A program made the translations under genes and the position numbers. This document shows, in pieces, positions 50,258-59,634 of a stretch of DNA of 64,000 bases (position 1 is the stretch's first letter; every line of letters begins with the position of its first letter). Source of the stretch: Pseudocitrobacter vendiensis (lineage in GTDB: Bacteria; Pseudomonadota; Gammaproteobacteria; Enterobacterales; Enterobacteriaceae); contig NZ_CALSBS010000010.1 in NCBI RefSeq assembly GCF_943590815.1, forward strand, positions 62,001 to 126,000, given 5' to 3'. The notes below the pieces were generated by a model, which was not told where the DNA came from, did not search any database, and was given only the letters and a program-made list of their open reading frames with translations.

Positions 50258-51046
50258 TTACGCCGCTTTGGGCTGTTTTTCGTAAAGGAAATGGAGAATT
50301 TGCTGGCGCAAATGGTGGTAACGACTGTCATCGGCCAGTAGTACGCGATTGCGCGGGCGCGCAAGGTTGACATCGAGAATTTCACCGACCGTCGCCGCCG
50401 GGCCATTCGTCATCATCAACACCCGGTCAGAAAGCAGTACCGCTTCGTCAACGTCGTGGGTAATCAGCACAATGGTAGTATTCAGCGCCTGCTGAATCTG
50501 CATTACCGAGTCCTGGAGATGTGCGCGGGTAAGCGCGTCCAGTGCGCCAAACGGCTCATCCATCAACAGCACTTTCGGCTTCATCGCCAGCGCGCGGGCA
50601 ATGCCGACGCGCTGCTTCATCCCGCCCGAGATTTCTCCCGGACGTTTATGCAGCGCATGGCCCATCTGCACCCGCTCAAGGTTGTGTACGATCCAGTCGC
50701 GGCGTTCGGCTTTGCTCATGCTTTTGTGAAACACGTGATCTACCGCCAGCGCCACGTTGTCGAAGCAGGTTAACCACGGCAGCAGTGAGTGGTTCTGGAA
50801 AACGACGGCGCGCTCCGGGCCCGGGCCCGCAATTTCACGGTTGTCGCAAATCAGGCCACCTTCTGTCGGGAGCGTTATTCCGGCAATCAGATTAAGCAGC
50901 GTCGATTTACCGCAGCCGGAGTGACCGATAAGGCTTACCGTTTCACCTTCGTGGATATCGAATGACACGTTTTGCAGCGCCAGAAACTCACCGCTGGCGG
51001 TATGGAATCGTTGGCTGACGGCCTGAACCTGAATTAAGGGTTTCAT
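50258..51046 (-). CDS. nasD: Nitrate ABC transporter ATP-binding protein
   Basis: ATPase of the NasFED nitrate/nitrite importer. About 262 residues from ATG at 51046; the ATG at 51049 is only three bases from AAGGAG, so the second start has the better spacing. Walker A LIGHSGCGKST, signature ISGGMKQRVGIARAL, Walker B LLMDEPFGALD. NrtD/SsuB-like subfamily. Confidence 0.94.
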   Translation of the reverse strand: MKPLIQVQAVSQRFHTASGEFLALQNVSFDIHEGETVSLIGHSGCGKSTLLNLIAGITLPTEGGLICDNREIAGPGPERAVVFQNHSLLPWLTCFDNVALAVDHVFHKSMSKAERRDWIVHNLERVQMGHALHKRPGEISGGMKQRVGIARALAMKPKVLLMDEPFGALDALTRAHLQDSVMQIQQALNTTIVLITHDVDEAVLLSDRVLMMTNGPAATVGEILDVNLARPRNRVLLADDSRYHHLRQQILHFLYEKQPKAA

Positions 51047-51056
51047 CATGCGCTCC

Positions 51057-51938
51057 TTATTTATCCTGCCAGCTGAAACGGCGGGCGATGAGCATCAACC
51101 CCTGCTCCAGCACCAGCCCAACCACGCCAATAATGACGATGGCAATGAGAATGTTTTCGACGTTGAGGTTGTTCCACTCATTCCAGATCCAGAAACCGAT
51201 CCCCAGCCCACCGGTGAGCATTTCGGCGGCGACGATCACCAGCCAGGCAATACCGATGGAGAGACGCACGCCGGTTAGTACCGCTGGCAGCACCGCCGGG
51301 AACAGGATCTTGCGCATTACCGTCCATTCTGAGAGCTGTAACACGCGCGCGACGTTGAGGTAGTCCTGCGGAATACGACGCACACCTTCCGCGGTATTAA
51401 TAACCATCGGCCAGATCGAGCAGATAAAAATGGTCCAGCTGGACGCAGGCTCCGCTTTATGGAACAGAAGGAGGCCAATCGGCAGCCAGGCAAGTGGACT
51501 TACCGGGCGCAGCAGCGCAATCAGCGGCGAAAACATGCGAGAAAAAAAGACAAAGCGCCCAATCAGGAAGCCAAGAGGAATACCCACCAGCGCCGCGAGG
51601 CCAAAACCCACCGCCACGCGCTGAAGAGAGGCCAGCACATTCCAACCCACACCCACATCGTTCGGCCCATTGTTATAGAACGGGTCAGCAAACAGCGTCA
51701 GCGCGGAATCCAGTGTGCTAAGCGGCGTCGGGAAACCTTTGCTGTTAATGGCGGCGAGTTGCCAGGCCAGCACCAACAACCCCAGCCCCAGCACCGCAGG
51801 AATGGTACATTCGGCGATATTGCGCAGCATGCGCCCCGAAGCAGGTGCACGTCGGCGCACCTGTACCGGCGGCAGCGTAATCACTTCACCCGGAACAGCC
51901 GGTGCGGCAGCCGGTTTGACATTTTGCGTCTGTTTCAT
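51057..51938 (-). CDS. nasE: Nitrate ABC transporter permease
   Basis: Inner-membrane subunit of the nitrate importer, 293 residues from ATG at 51938 (MKQTQNVKPAAAP), which has GAGGAGCCTGAG upstream. N-terminal Pro/Ala-rich cytoplasmic tail, then about six transmembrane helices and an EAA-type loop (DYLNVARVLQLSEWTVMRKI). The start is separated by one base from the nasF stop (TGAGATG), so translation is likely coupled. Confidence 0.94.
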   Translation of the reverse strand: MKQTQNVKPAAAPAVPGEVITLPPVQVRRRAPASGRMLRNIAECTIPAVLGLGLLVLAWQLAAINSKGFPTPLSTLDSALTLFADPFYNNGPNDVGVGWNVLASLQRVAVGFGLAALVGIPLGFLIGRFVFFSRMFSPLIALLRPVSPLAWLPIGLLLFHKAEPASSWTIFICSIWPMVINTAEGVRRIPQDYLNVARVLQLSEWTVMRKILFPAVLPAVLTGVRLSIGIAWLVIVAAEMLTGGLGIGFWIWNEWNNLNVENILIAIVIIGVVGLVLEQGLMLIARRFSWQDK

Positions 51939-51939
51939 C

Positions 51940-53196
51940 TCAGGCTCCTCTACGTTGAATGGCAAAGCTGCGGGCATACCCTTCCGGGTCGCTTCCGTTC
52001 CACACTGTTCCGTCCATCAGTGTGCTGCTGCGAAACAGGCTGGAAGGCGGCGTAATGCCGCCGACCGCCTGTGCCGCGTCTTTCCAGATATCCGTGCGAT
52101 TAATGCGTTGCGCGATGGCCCGATAATCGGGCTCCGTTTTGAGGAGTCCCCAGCGGCGAAATTGGGTTAAGAACCACATCCCGTCAGAGATCCACGGGAA
52201 GGTCACTTCGCCCTCGGCGTAAAAACGCATCGGATGTGCATCCTGCCAGCGACGACCGATGCCGTTATCGTATTCACCCAGCATGCGGCCTGTGAGGTAC
52301 TGTTCTTTGGTGTTCAGCCAGCCACGACGCGAGAGGATCTGTGCGGTTTCACGTTTGTTTTCCGCTGACGCTTCAATCCAGCGGGCGGCGTCAATGAGCG
52401 CCGCGACCAACGCGCGACTGGTATTGGGGTTTTGCTCAACCCACTCGCGACGCGTGCCAAGCACTTTCTCCGGGTGCTCCGGCCAGATATCCTGCGTGGT
52501 GGCCGCCGTGAAGCCGATGCGGTCATTAATCGCCCGCGCGTTCCACGGCTCGCCGACACAAAAGCCCACCATGTTGCCTATACGCATGTTCATCACCATC
52601 TGCGGCGGCGGTACGACTACGGTGCGCACATCGTCAAAGGGATGAATACCGCCGCTCGCCAGCCAGTAATAGAGCCACATGGCGTGGGTGCCGGTCGGGA
52701 AGGTGTGGGCGAAGGTATAAGCGCCCGGCGCGCTCTGACCTATCAGCTTTTTCAGCGCAGGAAGATCAGTCACCCCTTTCTCCTGTAACTCAGCAGAAAG
52801 CGTAATGGCCTGCCCGTTGCGGTTGAGGGTCATCAGGTTTGCCATCGCCTGCGGCTTACTGGCGATTCCCAGTTCCAGCCCGTAAAGCAGCCCATAAAGC
52901 ACATGCGCCGCATCCAGCTCGCCATTGACCAGTTTGTCGCGTACTGCCGCCCAGCTCGCCTCTTTGCTGGGAACCAGCGTAATACCGTACTTTTTGTCAA
53001 AGCCTTTCAGCGAGGCAATTGCCAGCGGTGCGCAATCGGTTAGCGGGATAAATCCCACTCTTACCGTCTCCTGCTCGGGCTTGTCTGAGCCCGCCGCCCA
53101 CGCCGAATGCATCAAACCCGGCAGCAACATCGCGCCCCCCAATGCCGCCCCGGCCTGCAATAAACGCCGTCGAGAGAGTGAAAATGCATCGCCCAT
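51940..53196 (-). CDS. nasF: Nitrate-binding protein of the nas ABC transporter
   Basis: Periplasmic binding protein of the NrtA/NasF family. 418 residues from ATG at 53196, which has GGGAG seven bases before it; GTG four codons upstream overlaps that site. The N-terminus is a twin-arginine signal (SLSRRRLLQAGAALGGAMLL, cleavage near AWA-AG), so export is probably folded via Tat. NrtA-type core: VRVGFIPLTDCAPL, GELDAAHVLYGLLYGLELG, EPWNARAI. First gene of the operon behind the NasR-controlled leader. Confidence 0.94.
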   Translation of the reverse strand: MGDAFSLSRRRLLQAGAALGGAMLLPGLMHSAWAAGSDKPEQETVRVGFIPLTDCAPLAIASLKGFDKKYGITLVPSKEASWAAVRDKLVNGELDAAHVLYGLLYGLELGIASKPQAMANLMTLNRNGQAITLSAELQEKGVTDLPALKKLIGQSAPGAYTFAHTFPTGTHAMWLYYWLASGGIHPFDDVRTVVVPPPQMVMNMRIGNMVGFCVGEPWNARAINDRIGFTAATTQDIWPEHPEKVLGTRREWVEQNPNTSRALVAALIDAARWIEASAENKRETAQILSRRGWLNTKEQYLTGRMLGEYDNGIGRRWQDAHPMRFYAEGEVTFPWISDGMWFLTQFRRWGLLKTEPDYRAIAQRINRTDIWKDAAQAVGGITPPSSLFRSSTLMDGTVWNGSDPEGYARSFAIQRRGA

Positions 53197-53210
53197 AGCT
53201 GCTCCCACAT

Positions 53211-53253
53211 GTAAAAAAAAAGCGCCCGGCAGTGCTTACGCACTGCGGGACGC
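53211..53253 (-). terminator. Leader terminator of the nas operon (NasR-controlled attenuator)
   Basis: Minus-strand stem GCGTCCCGCAGTGC-GTAA-GCACTGCCGGGCGC followed by nine T residues, lying between the promoter and nasF. Its 5' arm shares GTCC with the second ANTAR hairpin, so forming that hairpin would block the terminator. Confidence 0.9.
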
Positions 53254-53287
53254 CGTTATCCTGATGGTTTGAGGCCGCCGTTGGCCC
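53248..53287 (-). promoter_or_regulatory. Two-hairpin ANTAR (NasR) antiterminator target in the nas leader RNA
   Basis: On the minus strand two stem-loops carry the same hexaloop AACGGC, with A at loop position 1 and G at position 4, as ANTAR proteins require: GGGCC-AACGGC-GGCCT (53272-53287) and GGAT-AACGGC-GTCC (53248-53261). They are ten bases apart. The second overlaps the terminator stem. This is the expected NasR-binding site. Confidence 0.88.
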
Positions 53288-53312
53288 GCTACCGATGATT
53301 TACAGGTGATAA

Positions 53313-53328
53313 TGCAATTCAGATGCCA
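53313..53328 (-). promoter_or_regulatory. Sigma-54 promoter of the nasFEDCBA operon
   Basis: TGGCATCTGAATTGCA: GG at -24 and GC at -12 with the required 10-base spacing, close to TGGCAC-N5-TTGCA. Transcription should start near 53302, giving a leader of about 105 nt. Confidence 0.85.
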
Positions 53329-53380
53329 GGTCGTAAATGACCGTGAAATCGGCCTGACGTGGCTGAGCGACTGCCTTCAA

Positions 53381-53419
53381 TGCACTTTCAGCAGGCATGC
53401 TCTGCTCGCGAAGAGTGCA
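53381..53419 (-). promoter_or_regulatory. Two NtrC-like enhancer sites for nasF
   Basis: TGCACTCTTCGCGAGCA (53403-53419) and TGCCTGCTGAAAGTGCA (53381-53397) each resemble the 17-bp NtrC dyad TGCACC-N5-GGTGCA with mismatches. Centred about 109 and 87 bases upstream of the predicted start, they are well placed for NtrC activation under nitrogen limitation. Confidence 0.6.
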
Positions 53420-53420
53420 A

Positions 53421-54617
53421 TCAGGCAGAAAGATCGCGCTGCCAGAGTGCACTGACCGTTAACAGAGCGCGCGCCACTTCCACCATGCGCTGATTTTTAT
53501 CCATCGCCATTTTGCGCAGACAGTGCCATGCCTGCTCTTCATTCATTTGCTGATGCGCAATCAACACACTTTTCGCTTTATCGATCACTTTGCGCTCTTC
53601 GAGCATCTCTTTTAGCGACGCCAGTTGCCCGGTGAGTACTTCCAGTTCTCGCGCCTGTTGGCGCACCAACGGCAGCAGTTGCCGATCCAGGGTGAATAGC
53701 AGGTTATCGCTGGCAGGATCATCGAGCGGTGCAGCGTGTTGCGCCTGCGCGTCATCGTCGCGCAGCAATATCACGACCTCCGCAATGAGATCGCTTATCA
53801 GTGATTCCTCAAGGCTGCGAAGTTGCTCCAGACGCTGAGTTTGTAGGCTAAACCAACGCAGTGCCGCCTCGCCGCCGTCAGGCGCGGGCTGACGCGTGCA
53901 GGCGATGCGACGCAACTGTTCAATAGCAATGCCCGCCTGCCCGTGTTCATTGAACAACGTTTTCAATGTCTGGCTTGCCAGACTTATAAACCCGTCAAAG
54001 CAGGGCTGCTGACCATCAATTCTGTCTACCAACTGCTGGCGAAGATCGTCGCTAAACTGCCCGAGCGTAAAGCCCAGCGCCCCCAGCGCACGTTCCTGCC
54101 CCACCAGCTCTTTGCCCTGCATAAAGCTGTAAAGTGCCACGAGTCGCCCGACCAGCGCGGGGTTGTCGATGGTGTCATTAAGTTGGGGAATAATACTCAG
54201 CAGATGACGTATCACCCGACTATAACGGGCGGTAGCGGTACCGGCATCCACACGTTGGGTGTTAATGGCATGGCGCAAATCGGGCAACTGCTCCAGAGAC
54301 CAGACGGCGCTGGCGATGCGCTGGCACAGCCCGGATGCGGCAGGTACCGCCTGCGGGTCAAGCAACTGCAAGAATTCGCGCACCCGCTCATCCACCAGTG
54401 CCGCACTCGCCCGGCGTTCAGGTTCATATAAACGTCCACCCGAGCATAACCAGATATTGGACGCGCCGCGTTCGCACTGTAACATGTGTACCAGATGGCT
54501 CAACTGGCTTACCAGTTGGCCCTGCTGCGCCAGCTGTTGAAGCTTACCTTTCTGAACCTGGCGCGCATAACGAAACCACTCGATTGCGCCGGGTGTCGTG
54601 TCAGCACGATTGATCAT
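53421..54617 (-). CDS. nasR: Nitrate-responsive antiterminator NasR (NIT-ANTAR)
   Basis: Binds nitrate/nitrite and then the nas leader RNA, preventing termination. 398 residues from ATG at 54617, which has CGGGAGGGAGC upstream; the frame is open 25 codons further but without a better start. N-terminal NIT sensor domain (about 25-300; MLQCERGASNIWLCSGG, MQGKELVGQERALG) and C-terminal ANTAR RNA-binding domain (about 325-395; ERKVIDKAKSVLIAHQQMNE, AWHCLRKMAMDKNQRM). It directly precedes the nasF promoter in the same orientation, and is divergent from ychN. Confidence 0.95.
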   Translation of the reverse strand: MINRADTTPGAIEWFRYARQVQKGKLQQLAQQGQLVSQLSHLVHMLQCERGASNIWLCSGGRLYEPERRASAALVDERVREFLQLLDPQAVPAASGLCQRIASAVWSLEQLPDLRHAINTQRVDAGTATARYSRVIRHLLSIIPQLNDTIDNPALVGRLVALYSFMQGKELVGQERALGALGFTLGQFSDDLRQQLVDRIDGQQPCFDGFISLASQTLKTLFNEHGQAGIAIEQLRRIACTRQPAPDGGEAALRWFSLQTQRLEQLRSLEESLISDLIAEVVILLRDDDAQAQHAAPLDDPASDNLLFTLDRQLLPLVRQQARELEVLTGQLASLKEMLEERKVIDKAKSVLIAHQQMNEEQAWHCLRKMAMDKNQRMVEVARALLTVSALWQRDLSA

Positions 54618-54683
54618 GCTCCCTCCCGGTAACGTCTCTTTTATTAACCAAAGCAATAAACGTGCCTTTTTGAAGGAGTAGAG

Positions 54684-55037
54684 ATGCAACATATTGTGAT
54701 CGTCGCTAACGGTGCCGCCTACGGCAGTGAATCCCTGTTCAACAGCCTGCGCCTGGCCATTGCCCTGCGCGAACAGCAGGGTGACCTCGACCTGAAACTG
54801 TTTTTAATGTCTGATGCGGTCACCGCCGGGTTACGTGGGCAAAAACCTGCGGAAGGCTACAACATTCAGCAGATGCTGGAGATCCTCACCGCGCAAAACG
54901 TCCCCGTAAAACTGTGTAAAACCTGCACCGATGGCCGGGGCATTACCGCGCTGCCGCTGATTGATGGGGTGGAAATTGGTACGCTGGTCGAACTGGCCCA
55001 ATGGACGCTGGCCGCTGACAAGGTGCTGACGTTTTAA
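54684..55037 (+). CDS. ychN: YchN, DsrE/F-like homohexameric protein
   Basis: 117 residues, as in E. coli. DsrE-like fold (IVIVANGAAYGSESLFNSLR) with conserved cysteines in VKLCKTCTDGRG, suggestive of sulfur relay. ATG at 54684 follows GAAGGAGTAGAG. Function not established. The nas cluster lies between this gene and ychO, which are adjacent in E. coli. Confidence 0.93.
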   Translation: MQHIVIVANGAAYGSESLFNSLRLAIALREQQGDLDLKLFLMSDAVTAGLRGQKPAEGYNIQQMLEILTAQNVPVKLCKTCTDGRGITALPLIDGVEIGTLVELAQWTLAADKVLTF

Positions 55038-55300
55038 GCGTTTATTTAGTCGACTTTACTGAAATTACCGTCGATTGCCGCAGATTCTTCCCGGCTGGCG
55101 CGCGTTATCTGGTCAATCACGCGCCAGGCTGAATGGTTTCAGGAGAATTCTCACTTTTGTTGAATCGTTGTCAGATTTGTTGATCGAAATCATCATCTTC
55201 CCCCTCCCTATTTGGTGTTATCAATGAGTGATTTGTGAACAACATCACATGCAGGATATCCGTCGCAGGGAGTGCATTCACAGAAAGATTCGGGGTTGAG

Positions 55301-55534
55301 ATGGCGATGGTTAAGGCAAGTTTGACGTTATTTGGTGGGGATACGGTGGTGGTGCGTTGCTCAGAGCGCTGCCATATTCATTTAATGAGCGCACAAAGCA
55401 GCAACAGCGATATTCTGAGCGTACAAAACAGAGAGAGCGCCTATCTTACGGTGCCTTACAGCGGTACCTGGAATGTGTTGATTGACAGCCACAGCCAGTC
55501 GCTTGAACACTCAATCAGCTATGTTGCAGCCTGA
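55301..55534 (+). CDS. DUF1883-like small protein
   Basis: 77 residues from ATG at 55301 (MAMVKASLTLFGGDTVVV). Matches the DUF1883 pattern: an N-terminal strand with GDTVVVRCS and the C-terminal LTVPYSGTWNVLIDSHS motif. DUF1883 domains occur alone or fused to TIR domains; no function is established. The frame is open upstream to GTG 55235 but lacks a ribosome-binding site there. Not present at this place in E. coli K-12 to my knowledge. Confidence 0.7.
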   Translation: MAMVKASLTLFGGDTVVVRCSERCHIHLMSAQSSNSDILSVQNRESAYLTVPYSGTWNVLIDSHSQSLEHSISYVAA

Positions 55535-55537
55535 TTA

Positions 55538-55571
55538 AGCGCCCGGAAGCCGAAACTTCCGGGCGTTTTTT
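55538..55571. terminator. Terminator between the DUF1883-like gene and chaC
   Basis: Stem CGCCCGGAAG / CTTCCGGGCG followed by TTTTTT on the plus strand. It also lies at the 3' end of chaC and may work in both directions. Confidence 0.85.
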
Positions 55572-56250
55572 ATGCCAGCCCCGGTTGTGGGTTGATCCCC
55601 AGTAAACCGCGAACATATTTAATCAATTCATTGAGCCCTTCATCGGGCATACCGAGTTTCTGTAACTCTTCATCCAGCGAGAAAAGATACTGCGCATTGG
55701 TGCCCAGCGGGCCGCTCGCTGCCGCAATTAACGGTGCTATCACCTGTACGCTGGTGTCAGCTTCGTACTGCGGGTGGCGGGGATCCATAATAAAGACCAG
55801 CGCGTTAACCTTGCGCCCGTCGTCGAGTTCCAGCTTGCACCAGGTGGGCAAATAGCAGCCGGTGATCATCTCACGTTTCCACAACAGCGAAAGCTCATCT
55901 TCAACCGTCGTCTCGGGCAACTGATAGGCGATACCGGTGGTGCGCCCGCCCTCTTTCAACGCCAGCATGCGGCCTGGCTGGCAGGCCGTCCCGCGCCCGG
56001 CGGTCAGGCGCAGGCAAAATGCCCGATGCCAGCCGACCAACGTACCGGTACAGGAGTCGGTAAATTCCAGCGCCGGATTCCACATCAGCGAGCCGTAGCC
56101 GAATATCCACACCGGCCCGTTATCTGGCCGACACGCAAGCGTAGCGGCCAGGGATGCCGCGCGTTGCTCTGGAGACCAGAGCAGCGATTCCTCAATAGCG
56201 CCAAACGCTGTTGTACAATCTGCCTTCATTAAGAAATCACGTGTAATCAC
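55570..56250 (-). CDS. chaC: Glutathione-specific gamma-glutamylcyclotransferase ChaC
   Basis: Degrades glutathione to 5-oxoproline and Cys-Gly. 226 residues from GTG at 56250, with GGAGGTTGAGA upstream and E. coli-like MITRDFLMKA. Substrate-binding loop VWIFGYGSLMWNP (about 49-61) and the family's GRTTGIAYQLPE region. Its C-terminus differs from E. coli and is about five residues shorter. Downstream of chaB. Confidence 0.93.
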   Translation of the reverse strand: MITRDFLMKADCTTAFGAIEESLLWSPEQRAASLAATLACRPDNGPVWIFGYGSLMWNPALEFTDSCTGTLVGWHRAFCLRLTAGRGTACQPGRMLALKEGGRTTGIAYQLPETTVEDELSLLWKREMITGCYLPTWCKLELDDGRKVNALVFIMDPRHPQYEADTSVQVIAPLIAAASGPLGTNAQYLFSLDEELQKLGMPDEGLNELIKYVRGLLGINPQPGLA

Positions 56251-56465
56251 TCTCAACCTCCGCCACTACATCACGTCCGTGCGTATTATTCAGACCTCTG
56301 GTTTTGGCTAATAGCGAACCAGGCAAATTCTCATCTGCATTTGCCTTTCCCTGAGTTTTTATTGCTTAAATATTATCCAGCTTTATTAAGCAATATGCAA
56401 TTGCGCATCTGACGGCAAGAGTATTAAACCGTGACAAAGGGCTTTAGGATAATCGTGCTATTGGC

Positions 56466-56696
56466 CTATTTCTTTTTATGCCATTTGTCATCGTCACCTT
56501 TTTCATACTCATGTTTCACTGCGGCCCAGGCCACACGGTGAGCAGTCTCCTCGCGGGAGGCATCGTCCCGACGGTCAGATTTATCTTTGTATTGTTCCCA
56601 CGCACTGTTAAAGGCTTCTTTGTATATCTCCTGGGCGTGAGCTGGCAAAACATGTTGCACACTGTCGGGTAAATCAGATTTGCTGTTATAGGGCAT
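56466..56696 (-). CDS. chaB: ChaB, putative cation transport regulator
   Basis: 76 residues, as in E. coli (MPYNSKSDLPDSVQHVLP). ChaB fold, very charged, ending DDDKWHKKK. I chose ATG at 56696 because it gives the conserved N-terminus and follows AGGAGGACTT; the frame is open eight codons upstream. Proposed regulator of ChaA; evidence for that is thin. Confidence 0.93.
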   Translation of the reverse strand: MPYNSKSDLPDSVQHVLPAHAQEIYKEAFNSAWEQYKDKSDRRDDASREETAHRVAWAAVKHEYEKGDDDKWHKKK

Positions 56697-56982
56697 AAGT
56701 CCTCCTGTTAGTGGCTTCATGATAAGTATGGCTCACTGAACCGCAGACAAAACTTAATTAAGAATATTACTCACCTTCAACACATAACATGATGTTAATT
56801 AATGGATAAAATAACATAACAACACTTTTCAATAGCTTCATATAAAAGTTATCAATCAGGGTAAACTTTAGTAAAAAATCGTTATATATAAGCCACAATC
56901 TGTTAATTTATAGACTTATGCTGTGACGATTAGAAATATTCTAAGTATATAATTATAAACACCTGCACTAACGGAGATGGAC

Positions 56983-58083
56983 ATGACGCATGTACAAGAG
57001 GCGGTAAAAACCCGCCATAAGGAGACTTCTCTCATTTTCCCGGTTATTGCACTGGCAATATTGTTCTTCTGGGGAAGTAGTCAATCATTGCCAGTTGTTG
57101 TCGGGATTAATATCCTGGCGCTTATCGGTATTCTCAGCAGCGCATTTAGTGTTGTTCGCCACGCCGACGTGCTGGCGCATCGCCTCGGCGAACCCTACGG
57201 TTCGCTTATCTTAAGTCTTTCCGTGGTCATTCTGGAAGTGAGCCTGATTTCCGCACTGATGGCGACGGGCGATGCCGCCCCTACGCTGATGCGCGACACG
57301 CTCTACTCCATCATTATGATTGTGACCGGCGGCCTGGTAGGCTTCTCGCTATTGCTGGGTGGGCGCAAATTTGCGACGCAGTACGTCAATCTGTTCGGCA
57401 TCAAACAGTATCTGATTGCCCTCTTCCCGCTGGCGATTATCGTACTGGTGTTCCCGATGGCGCTGCCTGAAGCGAATTTCACTATCGGTCAATCTCTGCT
57501 GGTGGCGCTGATTTCTGCCGCGATGTACGGCGTGTTTCTGCTGATTCAGACCAAAACGCACCAGAGCCTGTTTGTGTACGAACATGAAGACGATGGCGAC
57601 GACGATGACCCGCACCACGGTAAACCGTCCGCTCACAGTAACGCCTGGCACGCTGCCTGGCTGATTGTGCATCTGATTGCCGTTATTGCGGTCACCAAGA
57701 TGAACGCTAACCCGCTGGAGACGCTGCTCACCACAATGAATGCGCCTGTCGCATTTACCGGTTTCCTGGTGGCTCTGTTGATTCTCTCTCCTGAAGGCCT
57801 GGGTGCGCTGAAAGCGGTACTGAATAATCAGGTGCAGCGTGCGATGAACCTGTTCTTTGGTTCCGTGCTGGCCACCATTTCACTGACCGTTCCGGTCGTG
57901 ACGCTGATCGCCTGGATGACGGGCAATGAACTGGTGTTTGGTCTCGGCGCGCCAGAAATGATCGTGATGGTCGCCTCGTTGGTGCTGTGCCATATCTCGT
58001 TCTCCACAGGGCGTACCAATGTGCTGAACGGAGCCGCGCATCTGGCGCTGTTTGCCGCCTATCTGATGACCATATTCGCCTGA
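56983..58083 (+). CDS. chaA: Sodium(potassium, calcium)/proton antiporter ChaA
   Basis: Exports Na+, K+ or Ca2+ in exchange for H+ at alkaline pH. 366 residues from ATG at 56983 (MTHVQEAVKTRHKETS), the E. coli length, with CGGAG eight bases upstream. About eleven transmembrane helices in two halves, each with the CaCA alpha-repeat acid motif (LGEPYGSLILSLSVVILEVS and LLILSPEGLGALKAVLNN). The central loop is Asp/His-rich (YEHEDDGDDDDPHHGK). Divergent from chaB. Confidence 0.96.
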   Translation: MTHVQEAVKTRHKETSLIFPVIALAILFFWGSSQSLPVVVGINILALIGILSSAFSVVRHADVLAHRLGEPYGSLILSLSVVILEVSLISALMATGDAAPTLMRDTLYSIIMIVTGGLVGFSLLLGGRKFATQYVNLFGIKQYLIALFPLAIIVLVFPMALPEANFTIGQSLLVALISAAMYGVFLLIQTKTHQSLFVYEHEDDGDDDDPHHGKPSAHSNAWHAAWLIVHLIAVIAVTKMNANPLETLLTTMNAPVAFTGFLVALLILSPEGLGALKAVLNNQVQRAMNLFFGSVLATISLTVPVVTLIAWMTGNELVFGLGAPEMIVMVASLVLCHISFSTGRTNVLNGAAHLALFAAYLMTIFA

Positions 58084-58410
58084 TAAGCATGTCGGCAGCC
58101 GTAATTGCGACCATCAGCGAGAATGCGACCGAAACGGCTGCAAAAATGACGAAAGATCGGAAGACGTCACGCAGCGTCCGTATTTCGCCAGTGAAGAATA
58201 TAAAGCAGGCGACGTAGAATCCGCACCAAGCCGGACTCTTCCGGTGAGGCGCAATGTTGCGGGGGCTTGATCCCCGGCGGCGTTGGTTGCTGGAAAGAGA
58301 AAACCCCCGCACGTTGTAAGGCGTAAACCTGACAACATTACGGGGGCTAATCTTGAACCCAGACAAGTCAAGAATAGCCGCGAAACGTTGTCATGACAAT
58401 AGGCGGCTAT
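58084..58410. other. chaA-ldr intergenic region with ldr leader
   Basis: Contains the 5' leader of the ldr transcript. An inverted repeat ACCCCCGCACGTTGT ... ACAACATTACGGGGG lies at about 58302-58347. In E. coli the antisense RNA Rdl is encoded opposite this kind of leader; I expect one here but cannot place its ends. No other gene is supported. Confidence 0.5.
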
Positions 58411-58503
58411 ATGACGCTCGTGCAGTTTAGCGTGATGTTCTGGCACGACCTGGCAGCCCCAATTCTTGCGGGTATTATCACCGCAGCGATTGTTGGCTGG
58501 TAG
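58411..58503 (+). CDS. ldr: Ldr-family type I toxin, truncated by a nonsense codon
   Basis: Small membrane-depolarising toxin of the Ldr/Rdl system. The frame reads MTLVQFSVMFWHDLAAPILA then GIITAAIVGW and stops at TAG 58501-58503 after 30 residues. E. coli LdrA has 35 residues ending SWWRNRK. The bases after the TAG still encode Arg-Asn-Arg-Lys followed by TAA at 58516-58518, so one TGG to TAG change removes Trp31 and the basic tail. Position between chaA and kdsA is the E. coli ldrABC position, with one copy here instead of three. GGCGGCTAT precedes the ATG. Confidence 0.85.
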   Translation: MTLVQFSVMFWHDLAAPILAGIITAAIVGW

Positions 58504-58567
58504 CGTAACAGGAAGTAACGTGAAGGCGGGCGTCAGGCTGTCGTGATGACAACATGCGCCCGAAACA

Positions 58568-58599
58568 GGCCGCAGGGGTAATCGCCTGCGGCCTTTTTT
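58568..58599 (+). terminator. ldr mRNA terminator
   Basis: Stem GGCCGCAGG / CCTGCGGCC followed by six T residues. Confidence 0.88.
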
Positions 58600-58613
58600 G
58601 TTCGTGCCAGAAA

Positions 58614-58645
58614 CAAAAAAGCCTTACCGCACAACGGTAAGGCTT
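58614..58645 (-). terminator. Terminator of the hemA-kdsA operon
   Basis: Minus-strand stem AAGCCTTACCG-TTGTG-CGGTAAGGCTT followed by a T-run, 24 bases past the kdsA stop. Confidence 0.9.
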
Positions 58646-58668
58646 CGATAAAATGCAGTACAGCGTGA

Positions 58669-59532
<864 letters not shown>

Positions 59533-59634
59533 TTATTAGGGTAAATACTCCAGTTATCTCGGGATGCGTCCAGGCAGTCCTGCCAATAATGACGTTACAT
59601 AATTGCCCGCGAGTATAACCGGAATCCCTGGATT

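Noticed and set aside
58072-58300. Minus-strand frame encoding a hydrophobic stretch (FVIFAAVSVAFSLMVAI) in the chaA-ldr region
   Set aside because: It has no start codon near the hydrophobic part, no ribosome-binding site, and continues as the antisense of chaA.
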